Assembly: GCA_021822995.1 (NCBI GenBank)
Contig: JAKAPN010000096.1
Coordinates: forward strand, 1-5,142
DNA length: 5,142 bases
Source: an archaeon
GTDB taxonomy: Archaea; Thermoproteota; Nitrososphaeria; Nitrososphaerales; Gagatemarchaeaceae
Direction of reading: 5' to 3'
The position numbers and the translations under genes were made by a program. A model generated the notes under the pieces. It had not been told where the DNA came from. It saw only the letters and a program-made list of their open reading frames with translations, and did no database searches. Of the stretch, positions 1 through 5,111 are shown piece by piece (the first letter of the stretch is position 1; the number at the start of each line of letters is the position of its first letter).

Positions 1-292
1 GGACATCAAGATGCCCGTCGTCGACCCGACGAAGTGCATCTCGAGGATCGCGTCCAAGGCGCAGCTCACCGAGAAGACGAAGCGCAGGGCGCTGGAGATT
101 CTGAAGCGGGCGGAGGAGACGAGGATATCCGCAGGGAAGGACCCGATGGGGCTCGCCGCGGCCGCGCTCTACGTGGCATGCACGCTCGAAGGGGAGGACA
201 AGACCCAGAAGGACGTGGCCGAAGCTGCCGGGGTCACAGAAGTAACGATCAGGAACAGGTACAAGGGACTGCGTTCGGCTCTGGGCATCTAG
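1..292 (+). CDS. tfb: Transcription initiation factor B (TFB/TFIIB), C-terminal fragment
   Basis: This is the 3' end of a gene that enters from the left edge; the first complete codon is at base 2 and the TAG stop is at 290-292. TFB binds the TATA-box/TBP complex and the BRE and recruits archaeal RNA polymerase. The visible ~96 residues match the second cyclin-like repeat of TFB. They begin around the conserved VVDPTKC stretch, run through helices rich in KTKRRALEI and AGKDPMGLAAAALYVAC, and end in the helix-turn-helix VAEAAGVTEVTIRNRYKGL, which contacts the BRE. TFB is usually about 300 residues, so roughly two thirds of the protein (zinc ribbon, B-finger, first cyclin repeat) lies outside the window. 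The ATG at base 11 is internal, because the reading frame is open and family-like upstream of it. The next gene is convergent, 42 bp away. Family assignment is firm; which TFB paralogue it is cannot be told. Confidence 0.95.
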   Translation, partial: DIKMPVVDPTKCISRIASKAQLTEKTKRRALEILKRAEETRISAGKDPMGLAAAALYVACTLEGEDKTQKDVAEAAGVTEVTIRNRYKGLRSALGI

Positions 293-334
293 CCGCGGAC
301 AAGGCTTTCATCGGACAGATTCCGTGCCGTAGCT

Positions 335-862
335 TCACTCGTTGACGAGCCTGTCGCGACCCCTCTGGGCTATGGCCTCCGCTGGGTAGAGCTCTGAGAA
401 GTTCTTCGAAAGCACATCGACGTATCTCGCCGTCTCCGCGTCGTTCATGAACTGGAACATGTACCTCCCCGAGTAAGGCTCCGGCGGCCCCTCCCTCCTG
501 AGGAACTCGATGTGGATGAGCGGGTCTCCCTGCTTGATCGTGATGGGGGTCCTTTCGTTGCTCAGGTTCACCAGCTCGAGCGCCAGCCTCCCGACGAACC
601 CGCTGTGGACTTTGACCGAGTTCAGGAAGGACAGCCCCAGCCTCCCGAACTTGCTCTTGGAGGTGAGGTGGGCGACGCAGTCGGGCGGGGTGAACACTAT
701 CTCCCTCGACACCATGTTCCTGTGCTCCAGGTAGTGCAGGGTCCTGTCTTCGCGGACCGTTAGCACGTAGCCGTCGCCGTCGAACGCGCTTTCATCCGAG
801 GGGTAGATGCACCCGTACTTCGCGACCATCTCCCTCAGCAGCGGCGCACCTATGACCGTCAT
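335..862 (-). CDS. dCTP deaminase/dUTPase-fold protein (divergent Dcd-like)
   Basis: This 175-aa protein is about the usual length for archaeal dCTP deaminases, which form trimers and convert dCTP to dUTP. Recognisable Dcd elements are SKFGRLGL (70-77), the GFVGRLALELVN strand (88-99) with Glu96 at the catalytic glutamate position (E. coli Dcd Glu138), and PYSGRY (129-134) near the nucleotide-binding tail. By eye alignment to E. coli Dcd, Ser70, Arg74 and Gln137 match Ser111, Arg115 and Gln182. There are departures: the usual first Arg of RSS is Lys69, the Asp normally before GFxG is His86, and the N-terminal GPNSYDLRLG-type motif is replaced by DGDGYVLTV (28-36). It could be a true deaminase, a dUTPase relative or a non-catalytic homologue. 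It is the last gene of a three-gene operon; its ATG overlaps the protease stop (ATGA), with a GAGGGTG SD-like stretch about 10 nt upstream. Fold assignment is fairly sure, activity is not. Confidence 0.8.
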   Translation of the reverse strand: MTVIGAPLLREMVAKYGCIYPSDESAFDGDGYVLTVREDRTLHYLEHRNMVSREIVFTPPDCVAHLTSKSKFGRLGLSFLNSVKVHSGFVGRLALELVNLSNERTPITIKQGDPLIHIEFLRREGPPEPYSGRYMFQFMNDAETARYVDVLSKNFSELYPAEAIAQRGRDRLVNE

Positions 863-1923
863 GTTTCCAGCGCACCCTCTCCTGCAGGTGGGATAAACTG
901 CACGGGGTCACTGCGGTCCTTCCTCACCATCCGGTTCACCCCGAGGTAGATCACCAGCAGGAAGCAGGCGAGCCCGAAGAGGAAGAGGAGGTCGTAGTCG
1001 ACCAGGTACTGGCCGAAGTACTCGGTCGTCCCCGAGTCCCACGAGATGCCGTACACAGCCTGGCCGAAGAAAGCCAGGGCGCTGCCGAAGTAGTCAACCC
1101 CCCAGTGGGTGATCACCGCGACGTGGAACCCGTACTTGACATAGACGTACCCGAGGACCACCCCTCCGAACGCCGCTTCGGGGAACTTCCCTATCGACCA
1201 CGCAGAGCCGCCGCAGACCACGTGGCAGGCGCCGAAGGTCACCGAGCTCAGCCCCGTCGCGATCCAGATTATCAGTGACGTCCCTCCACCGACTGCGACG
1301 CCCTCCATGGCCTTCGACGGCCTCCAGAGCGCCCCGAGCGCCTCCTTCCAGGTCCGTCCGAGGCAGAGCACCAGCGCCACCACCCCTATCATCACCATCC
1401 TGAACCCGAACTCCTCCACGAGCGGGGAGATCGTGAGCCCGAGGAAGACCTCCAGCGGGTCCCCAGTGATCCCGCCGATGGGGACGCCCGACGCGCTCGT
1501 CACGTTGTCGATGAGGGTGGCTGTGAACGTGATGAACCCGATCGAGACCATCATCACGATGAAGGGGCTCGTCCCGATGGACCCGAACCCCGACTTCAGC
1601 GAGTCTGAAAGAGCCCCCAAGGGCCTCCGCTGCTGCCAGGCGCCGTAGACGAGCATGGCCGCGTAGACCACGGTCAACCCGGCGAAGAGCGCGCCGGCCG
1701 GGACGACGGACTCCAGGACTATCGGGATCGGCCCTATCCAGAAGTAGGGGTGCACGGGCGTGGCTGCCGTATAGGCGGTAGAGAGCGCACCGGAGAACAC
1801 CGCGTAGACCCCCGCGGGAAACGTGAACGCGACAAGCGCGACTGTGAACGCCAGCAGAGCAGCGAAGACCCCCACGGCGACGACGAGGGTGACCTGCCGT
1901 CCTTCAGCCGGTCCCTCGTTCAT
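859..1923 (-). CDS. CPBP-family intramembrane metalloprotease
   Basis: This is a 354-aa polytopic membrane protein with roughly eight hydrophobic segments (about 10-33, 66-94, 118-138, 157-188, 206-230, 250-264, 268-290, 308-330). The CPBP (CAAX protease and bacteriocin-processing, Rce1-like) signature is complete: EEFGFR with Glu170, Glu171 and Arg175; TFGACH with Phe230 and His234; and HWGVD with His273 and Asp277. Members cleave substrates within or next to the membrane using these Glu/His residues. The substrate cannot be read from this sequence, and no prenylated CAAX protein is visible nearby. The segment before motif 1 (residues 1-160) is longer than in minimal family members and holds three extra helices. 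It is the middle gene of the operon: its start overlaps the zinc-ribbon gene by 20 bp and its TGA overlaps the next ATG. A GAGGTGA SD 9 nt before the ATG supports this start. Confidence 0.92.
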   Translation of the reverse strand: MNEGPAEGRQVTLVVAVGVFAALLAFTVALVAFTFPAGVYAVFSGALSTAYTAATPVHPYFWIGPIPIVLESVVPAGALFAGLTVVYAAMLVYGAWQQRRPLGALSDSLKSGFGSIGTSPFIVMMVSIGFITFTATLIDNVTSASGVPIGGITGDPLEVFLGLTISPLVEEFGFRMVMIGVVALVLCLGRTWKEALGALWRPSKAMEGVAVGGGTSLIIWIATGLSSVTFGACHVVCGGSAWSIGKFPEAAFGGVVLGYVYVKYGFHVAVITHWGVDYFGSALAFFGQAVYGISWDSGTTEYFGQYLVDYDLLFLFGLACFLLVIYLGVNRMVRKDRSDPVQFIPPAGEGALET

Positions 1924-2140
1924 CCCCGGCCTTCACCTCTTCCTTGTCCTTCACCACGTACACCATCCCCGTGTAGCCGCACTTCTGGCAGTAGTATTCC
2001 GGGGGGACGAACCCCATGAGGTCCTTGTTCGTGCTGCGCACCGGGGAAAGGCACTTCGGACAGAGCTTGACTTCCGGTGCGAAAGGGCTCCTCCTCGCGA
2101 GCTTCGGTTCACGCGCGTCCGGCTCGCCCTTCTGCTCCAC
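1904..2140 (-). CDS. Small zinc-ribbon protein
   Basis: This 78-aa protein carries one zinc ribbon: CPKC (Cys27, Cys30) and CQKC (Cys51, Cys54), each followed by a short turn, separated by 20 residues that include FVPPEYY. Four cysteines in this arrangement normally hold one structural Zn2+ ion. No membrane segment is visible; the ends are charged and probably flexible (KDKEEVKAGDERGTG at the C-terminus). It is the first gene of the minus-strand operon with the CPBP protease and the Dcd-fold protein, overlapping the protease start by 20 bp. A TTTTAA TATA element centred about 27 nt upstream of the ATG predicts a leaderless mRNA and supports this start. The family is not recognised; it could be a nucleic-acid-binding or protein-interaction module, and its link to the protease is only by position. 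Confidence 0.85.
   Translation of the reverse strand: MEQKGEPDAREPKLARRSPFAPEVKLCPKCLSPVRSTNKDLMGFVPPEYYCQKCGYTGMVYVVKDKEEVKAGDERGTG
1933..1939 (-). promoter_or_regulatory. Shine-Dalgarno sequence of the CPBP protease gene
   Basis: On the minus strand these bases read GAGGTGA, a seven-base match to the SD consensus AGGAGGTGAT. They lie 9 nt before the ATG at 1923 and inside the coding end of the upstream zinc-ribbon gene. This fixes the protease start and shows SD-led translation of an internal operon gene, in contrast to the leaderless first gene. Confidence 0.75.
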
Positions 2141-2163
2141 GAAGCCGCGAGGGCCCCGGCGCC

Positions 2164-2170
2164 CTTAAAA
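2164..2170. promoter_or_regulatory. Bidirectional TATA box shared by two divergent leaderless genes
   Basis: The sequence CTTAAAA reads TTAAAA on the plus strand and TTTTAA on the minus strand. Its centre (about 2167.5) is about 26.5 nt before the plus-strand ATG at 2194 and 27.5 nt before the minus-strand ATG at 2140. Archaeal TATA boxes sit about 26-27 bp upstream of transcription starts, so both transcripts would begin at or next to their start codons. The surrounding 53 bp is otherwise G+C-rich, with no other A/T run, so one element probably serves both directions. Confidence 0.7.
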
Positions 2171-2193
2171 CCGTTCGCGCCAGCCGACCACCC

Positions 2194-2319
2194 ATGGGGT
2201 CAGAAGCGTGCTACGCCTGCGGCGCCGAAGGGATGGTCCCGATCCAGGCATGCAAGCTCAGATGCAACAGCTGCGGCGCGCTCCTTGACTGCGAAGACGT
2301 ATCCGGACTGCCGAAGTAA
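2194..2319 (+). CDS. 41-aa zinc-ribbon microprotein
   Basis: This is a tiny protein of 41 residues with a CYAC knuckle (Cys6, Cys9) and a CNSC knuckle (Cys24, Cys27), the classic spacing of one zinc ribbon. It has two further cysteines at positions 20 and 33. The frame is open upstream to 2077, but the earlier part is Arg/Pro/Ala-rich antisense shadow of the divergent gene. The ATG at 2194 is chosen because a TTAAAA box lies about 27 nt before it, predicting a leaderless mRNA, and because the conserved-looking cysteine core starts right after it. Its stop is 2 bp from the stop of the convergent aldolase gene. Function is not recognised; small zinc ribbons of this size often bind nucleic acid or protein partners, but that is a family generality. 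The cysteine pattern and promoter make it likely to be real. Confidence 0.72.
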   Translation: MGSEACYACGAEGMVPIQACKLRCNSCGALLDCEDVSGLPK

Positions 2320-2321
2320 GG

Positions 2322-3101
2322 TCAGCGCGCGGGCAGGGAGCCGCGGACCGTCCTAGCCGCCTCCTCTGCGTCCTTCCCCTCGTGGACCACCGCCCTCACC
2401 GCCTTTATCATCGCGACCGGGTCGGACGACTGGAAGATGTTCCTCCCCATGTCCACCCCCACGGCCCCGTCCCTTACCGCGCTGGCCGCGACCCTGAGCG
2501 CTTCCTCCTCCGGGACCTTCTTCCCGCCCGCGATTATCACCGGCACCGGGCAACCGTCCACGACCTTTCGGAAGTCCTCGCAATAGTACGTCTTCACCAG
2601 GTTCGCGCCGAGCTCTGCGGCTATCCTGCAGGCGAGCCCAAGGTACCTGGCGTCCCTGGCCATCTCCCTCCCCACGGCGGTCACCGCGAGGACGGGCATC
2701 CCGTATCTCTCGCCCGCGTTCACCATCTCGGAGAGGTTCGCGAGGGTCTCCTTCTCATGCTCGGAGCCGACGAATATCGACACGGCGACGGCCGACGCGT
2801 TCAGCCTGATCGCCTCCTCCATGGAAGTGGTCACGACCTCGTCTGAAAGCTCCTTCAGTATGCTCGTCCCCCCGGAGACGCGCAGGACGATCGGGAGGGT
2901 CTGGTCAGCGTCCACCGAAGTGCGGAGGACCCCTCTCGTAAGCATCAGCGAGTCGGCGTAAGGGAGCAGCGGGGTCACGGTCTTCCTGGGGTTCTCGAGC
3001 CCGGTCGTCGGCCCCTGGAAGTAGCCGTGGTCGACCGCGAGCATGACGGTGTGCCCGTCCTTCATCAGCCTCGAAACCCTGTTCTGAAGCCCCCAGGTCA
3101 T
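2322..3101 (-). CDS. LsrF-like class I aldolase/thiolase (DeoC/FbaB family)
   Basis: This 259-aa TIM-barrel aldolase is strikingly close to E. coli LsrF, the 3-hydroxy-5-phosphonooxypentane-2,4-dione thiolase of AI-2 breakdown. Shared stretches include WGLQNRVSR (3-11), LAVDHGYFQGPTTGLE (21-36), RLNASAVAV, GCPVPVIIAGGKK (183-195) and GVDMGRNIFQSSDPVAMIKAV (from 215). Lys170 in LVKTYY is the predicted Schiff-base lysine, Asp24-His25 lie in the first active-site strand, and AGGKK plus GRNIFQ would bind substrate phosphate. It lacks the ~30-residue N-terminal extension of E. coli LsrF; no in-frame start exists just upstream, so the ATG at 3101 stands. A TTAAAA element about 38 nt upstream gives it its own promoter and a leader of about 12 nt. 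The same-strand neighbour 52 bp upstream is a dehydrogenase, suggesting a shared sugar or polyol route. The family is clear; the natural substrate is unknown, since no other lsr gene is seen. Confidence 0.9.
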   Translation of the reverse strand: MTWGLQNRVSRLMKDGHTVMLAVDHGYFQGPTTGLENPRKTVTPLLPYADSLMLTRGVLRTSVDADQTLPIVLRVSGGTSILKELSDEVVTTSMEEAIRLNASAVAVSIFVGSEHEKETLANLSEMVNAGERYGMPVLAVTAVGREMARDARYLGLACRIAAELGANLVKTYYCEDFRKVVDGCPVPVIIAGGKKVPEEEALRVAASAVRDGAVGVDMGRNIFQSSDPVAMIKAVRAVVHEGKDAEEAARTVRGSLPAR

Positions 3102-3136
3102 GGTCTTCTCTTGCCGCCACTCGGACCCGGTTCCCG

Positions 3137-3142
3137 TTTTAA
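3137..3142 (-). promoter_or_regulatory. TATA box of the LsrF-like aldolase gene
   Basis: The minus strand reads TTAAAA here, inside a G+C-rich 52-bp gap between the dehydrogenase stop and the aldolase ATG. The centre is about 38 nt before the ATG, so the predicted transcript would start near 3113 with a leader of roughly 12 nt. The aldolase can therefore be transcribed on its own as well as by read-through from the dehydrogenase. Confidence 0.6.
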
Positions 3143-3153
3143 GGGTGCCGAGG

Positions 3154-4182
3154 TCACGGGGTCACGACTACCTTCATCCCGATCCCGCCGACGGCCGCGG
3201 CCATCGCTTCGTCGAACCTGGAAAGCGGGAACCTGTGGGTGACCAGCCTCCCAAACTCGTCCCCCCTCGCCGAGAGGACCTTGAGGGCTGCCTTCGTGTC
3301 AGTCTCCGTCGCTCCGTAGCTCGTCATGATCTCCTGCTCCGAGTTGTACAGGTCCCCGATGTCGTATTCCAGGACCGTCCCCTTCAGCGGGACCCCGAAC
3401 AGGCAGACCCTCCCTCCCTTCCTGATCGACCTCAACCCCTGGAGTATCGCTCCCCTGTTCCCCGAAGCGACGATGGCGACGTCCACCCCCTTCCCTTCGG
3501 TCTCAGACTTCACCGCTGCTGGCACGTCCCCCTTGGCGTCTACCACCCTACCGGCTTCCGCCTTCTCGGCGAACCTTAGCCTGTCCGGGCTCACGTCGCT
3601 CAGGACAACCTTCGTCCCGACCGTCTTCATCAACAGAGCGTGCATCATCCCCACCGGACCTGCTCCCGCCACGAGAGCGGACTCGCCCGGCTCGACGTGG
3701 CATTTCCTGATGGCGCGTATGCAGCACGCCAGCGGCTCGATGAGGGACGCGACCTCGAACCCCATGGTGTCCGGGAGCTTCAGCACCCCTCCCCGGTCCA
3801 GGTTCCAGGCGGGCACCGCGAACACCTCTGCGAACCCCCCCGGCCTGAGGTTGCTCGTCCTGTAGTGGTCGCACATCGTCTCGTTCCCCGCCTTGCAGAG
3901 GCCGCAGCTGTAGTCGGGGACGTGGTGGTGGGGGAAGACCCTGTCACCGCGGACGAACCCCCTGGCTTCGTTGGTCTCCTTCACCACCCCGACCGCTTCG
4001 TGTCCTATGACCGGCATCGACGCGGTATACTCTCCCCGCACCTTCTCGACGTCCGTGCCGCAGAGCCCGCAGGCGGCCATCGAGACGGTCAGCTCCCCCT
4101 TCGCCGGCGTCGGCTCGTCCGACTCCACCAGCCTGGGGGCGAACCCCTTCCCTCCCGACGGGGCGAGGGCGATCGACTTCAT
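3154..4182 (-). CDS. Zinc-dependent medium-chain dehydrogenase (sorbitol/threonine dehydrogenase-like)
   Basis: This 342-aa enzyme belongs to the zinc alcohol dehydrogenase (MDR) superfamily and oxidises an alcohol or sugar/polyol with a nicotinamide cofactor. The catalytic-zinc site is Cys41 (in CGLCGTD), His61-Glu62 (GHE) and Glu149 (LIEPLAC). A structural-zinc loop contains Cys93, Cys96 and Cys104; the usual first cysteine is replaced by Asp90, which can also bind zinc. The Rossmann motif GAGPVG is at 173-178, and Asp196 ends the second strand (VVLSDVS), favouring NAD(H) over NADP(H). TSYGAT near 287-292 and the C-terminal IGMKVVV are family-typical. The frame is open far upstream to 4392, but the ATG at 4182 is chosen because it begins the family-like MKSIALAP and a TTAAAT box lies 27 nt before it (leaderless). 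The LsrF-like aldolase follows 52 bp downstream. The substrate (sorbitol, threonine, glucose, other) cannot be decided. Confidence 0.92.
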   Translation of the reverse strand: MKSIALAPSGGKGFAPRLVESDEPTPAKGELTVSMAACGLCGTDVEKVRGEYTASMPVIGHEAVGVVKETNEARGFVRGDRVFPHHHVPDYSCGLCKAGNETMCDHYRTSNLRPGGFAEVFAVPAWNLDRGGVLKLPDTMGFEVASLIEPLACCIRAIRKCHVEPGESALVAGAGPVGMMHALLMKTVGTKVVLSDVSPDRLRFAEKAEAGRVVDAKGDVPAAVKSETEGKGVDVAIVASGNRGAILQGLRSIRKGGRVCLFGVPLKGTVLEYDIGDLYNSEQEIMTSYGATETDTKAALKVLSARGDEFGRLVTHRFPLSRFDEAMAAAVGGIGMKVVVTP

Positions 4183-4206
4183 GACGGCCACGGCGTCCCC
4201 TGCGGG

Positions 4207-4212
4207 ATTTAA
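4207..4212 (-). promoter_or_regulatory. TATA box of the dehydrogenase gene
   Basis: The minus strand reads TTAAAT (preceded by GGC), with its centre 27.5 nt before the ATG at 4182. This is the spacing of a leaderless archaeal promoter. It rules out the longer upstream reading frame as coding and also disfavours the in-frame GTG at 4191, which would be too close to the box. Confidence 0.68.
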
Positions 4213-4270
4213 GCCAGACACCCACGTCCCGTCCCGACTCCGTCCGCCTGTCTGACCGCCGCCGCTCCCA

Positions 4271-4280
4271 AACTTCTTAT
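4271..4280 (+). promoter_or_regulatory. Probable TATA region of the C2H2 membrane-protein gene
   Basis: The only A/T-rich stretch before the ATG at 4308 is AACTTCTTAT. The TTAT part is centred about 29 nt upstream of the ATG, so transcription would start at or within a few bases of the start codon. The match to the TTAAAA-type boxes elsewhere in the window is weaker. The 125-bp gap 4183-4307 thus holds two divergent, separate promoters. Confidence 0.45.
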
Positions 4281-4307
4281 CCGCGCGCCCGCGGCAGGCG
4301 ACAGAAC

Positions 4308-5108
4308 ATGCCGGACTGTGAAGACTGCGGAAGGAGTTTTGCCACCCCGGAGGCGCTGCTCCAGCACAGGAAGGACAGGCACGGAGGAGCACAGCCCGCC
4401 GCAGCCGCGCCGCAGAAGCCGGCCCAGCAGAGGAAGCCGCGGAGCCTTCGGCGGAGGAACAGGCACCCGGTGGCCATCACGATAGCAGCCCTGGCGCTCG
4501 TCGCGGTCGTCGGGGTATACTTCGTCGCTTCCCCCTATCTCCAGGGACCCCCGTTCCCGTACATCACCGGGGAGAGCTGGATCCACGTCCACCCGTACCT
4601 AACGATCGACATCGCAGGGACTAACGTGACCGTCCCCCAGGGCATCGGCATCCTCGCGGGAGGGCTGGAGCCGGTGCACACCCACGACTCGTCCGGGCTG
4701 CTGCACGTCGAGCTCAGCTCTACGGACGCCAACTCCCACAACTACACCCTGGGCGACTTCTTCACCATATGGAACTACACGGCCGGGAAGGAGGGGTCGG
4801 CGGTCGAGCCCACCCTCAACGGGAAGGTCCTCCCGGTGGTGTTCTCTTCGACCGACCTGCTCGGGTTCAAGACCAACTCGACCTACCAGGTCGTCCTGCT
4901 CGTCGACGGCCACCCATCCACCCAGTGGGGGTCGCTGAACCTCGAGCAGCTCGACTACTGCAGCGCCGCGAACTACGGGGCGCCGTGCTGTCCGACCGAC
5001 TGCACTACCTCCTCAGGCCCAGCTTCCGACCCGAGCTGGGACGGCGGGAGCGCATACCCGTACGGCTACGGGCACACGATAGTCCTGGAGTACGTGAAGG
5101 TGTCCTAG
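4308..5108 (+). CDS. C2H2 zinc-finger, single-pass membrane protein with His-rich extracytoplasmic domain
   Basis: This 266-aa protein has three parts. Residues 1-27 form one C2H2 zinc finger: Cys4, Cys7, His20, His25 (C-x2-C-x12-H-x4-H) with Phe11 and Leu17 at core positions. Residues 28-53 are an Ala/Pro/Gln linker ending in a basic run (RKPRSLRRRNRH). A membrane helix follows at about 55-74 (VAITIAALALVAVVGVYFVA). The positive-inside rule puts the finger in the cytosol and residues 75-266 outside. The outer domain has His93/His95 (HVH), His124/His126/Asp127 (HTHD) and His133/Glu135 (HVE), a candidate metal site. It also has a cysteine cluster (Cys218, 227, 228, 232) and four N-glycosylation sequons (Asn106, 145, 156, 190). 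I recall HVH...HTHDxSGxxHVE from uncharacterised extracytoplasmic proteins. The role is unknown: a membrane-tethered regulator or an anchored metal protein are both possible. It probably shares an mRNA with the GTPase 3 bp downstream. Confidence 0.88.
   Translation: MPDCEDCGRSFATPEALLQHRKDRHGGAQPAAAAPQKPAQQRKPRSLRRRNRHPVAITIAALALVAVVGVYFVASPYLQGPPFPYITGESWIHVHPYLTIDIAGTNVTVPQGIGILAGGLEPVHTHDSSGLLHVELSSTDANSHNYTLGDFFTIWNYTAGKEGSAVEPTLNGKVLPVVFSSTDLLGFKTNSTYQVVLLVDGHPSTQWGSLNLEQLDYCSAANYGAPCCPTDCTTSSGPASDPSWDGGSAYPYGYGHTIVLEYVKVS
5098..5102 (+). promoter_or_regulatory. Shine-Dalgarno sequence of the gene starting at 5112
   Basis: AGGTG, part of the SD consensus AGGAGGTGAT, ends 9 nt before the ATG at 5112 and lies within the last codons of the preceding gene. 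Its position supports translation of the 5112 gene as the second cistron of a shared mRNA. Confidence 0.55.
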
Positions 5109-5111
5109 GCG

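Noticed and set aside
293..334. Possible terminator between the convergent tfb and Dcd-fold genes
   Set aside because: No T-rich tract or stable hairpin is evident in the 42-bp gap.
2077..2193. Upstream extension of the 41-aa zinc-ribbon frame
   Set aside because: It is Arg/Ser/Pro/Ala-rich, antisense to the 78-aa gene, and lies across the shared TATA box; the cysteine core starts only after the ATG at 2194.
1823..2356. 177-residue plus-strand open frame
   Set aside because: It is antisense to the operon genes, has low-complexity Ala/Arg composition and no recognisable domain; G+C-rich DNA produces such open shadows.
2382..2846. 154-residue plus-strand open frame
   Set aside because: It is His/Arg/Pro-rich and antisense to the aldolase, which is clearly the coding strand.
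3151..3166. Short direct repeat GGTCACGG / GGTCACGA
   Set aside because: Two imperfect 8-bp copies spanning the dehydrogenase stop codon; too short and only once seen, so probably chance.
3326..4212. Long plus-strand open frames (179 and 190 residues)
   Set aside because: Both are antisense to the dehydrogenase, whose motifs are intact; their translations are Pro/Arg/Ser-rich with no domain.
4183..4392. 70-residue N-terminal extension of the dehydrogenase frame
   Set aside because: It overlaps the divergent C2H2 gene and crosses the TATA box at 4207-4212. The family-like sequence begins at Met 4182, which is correctly placed for a leaderless start.
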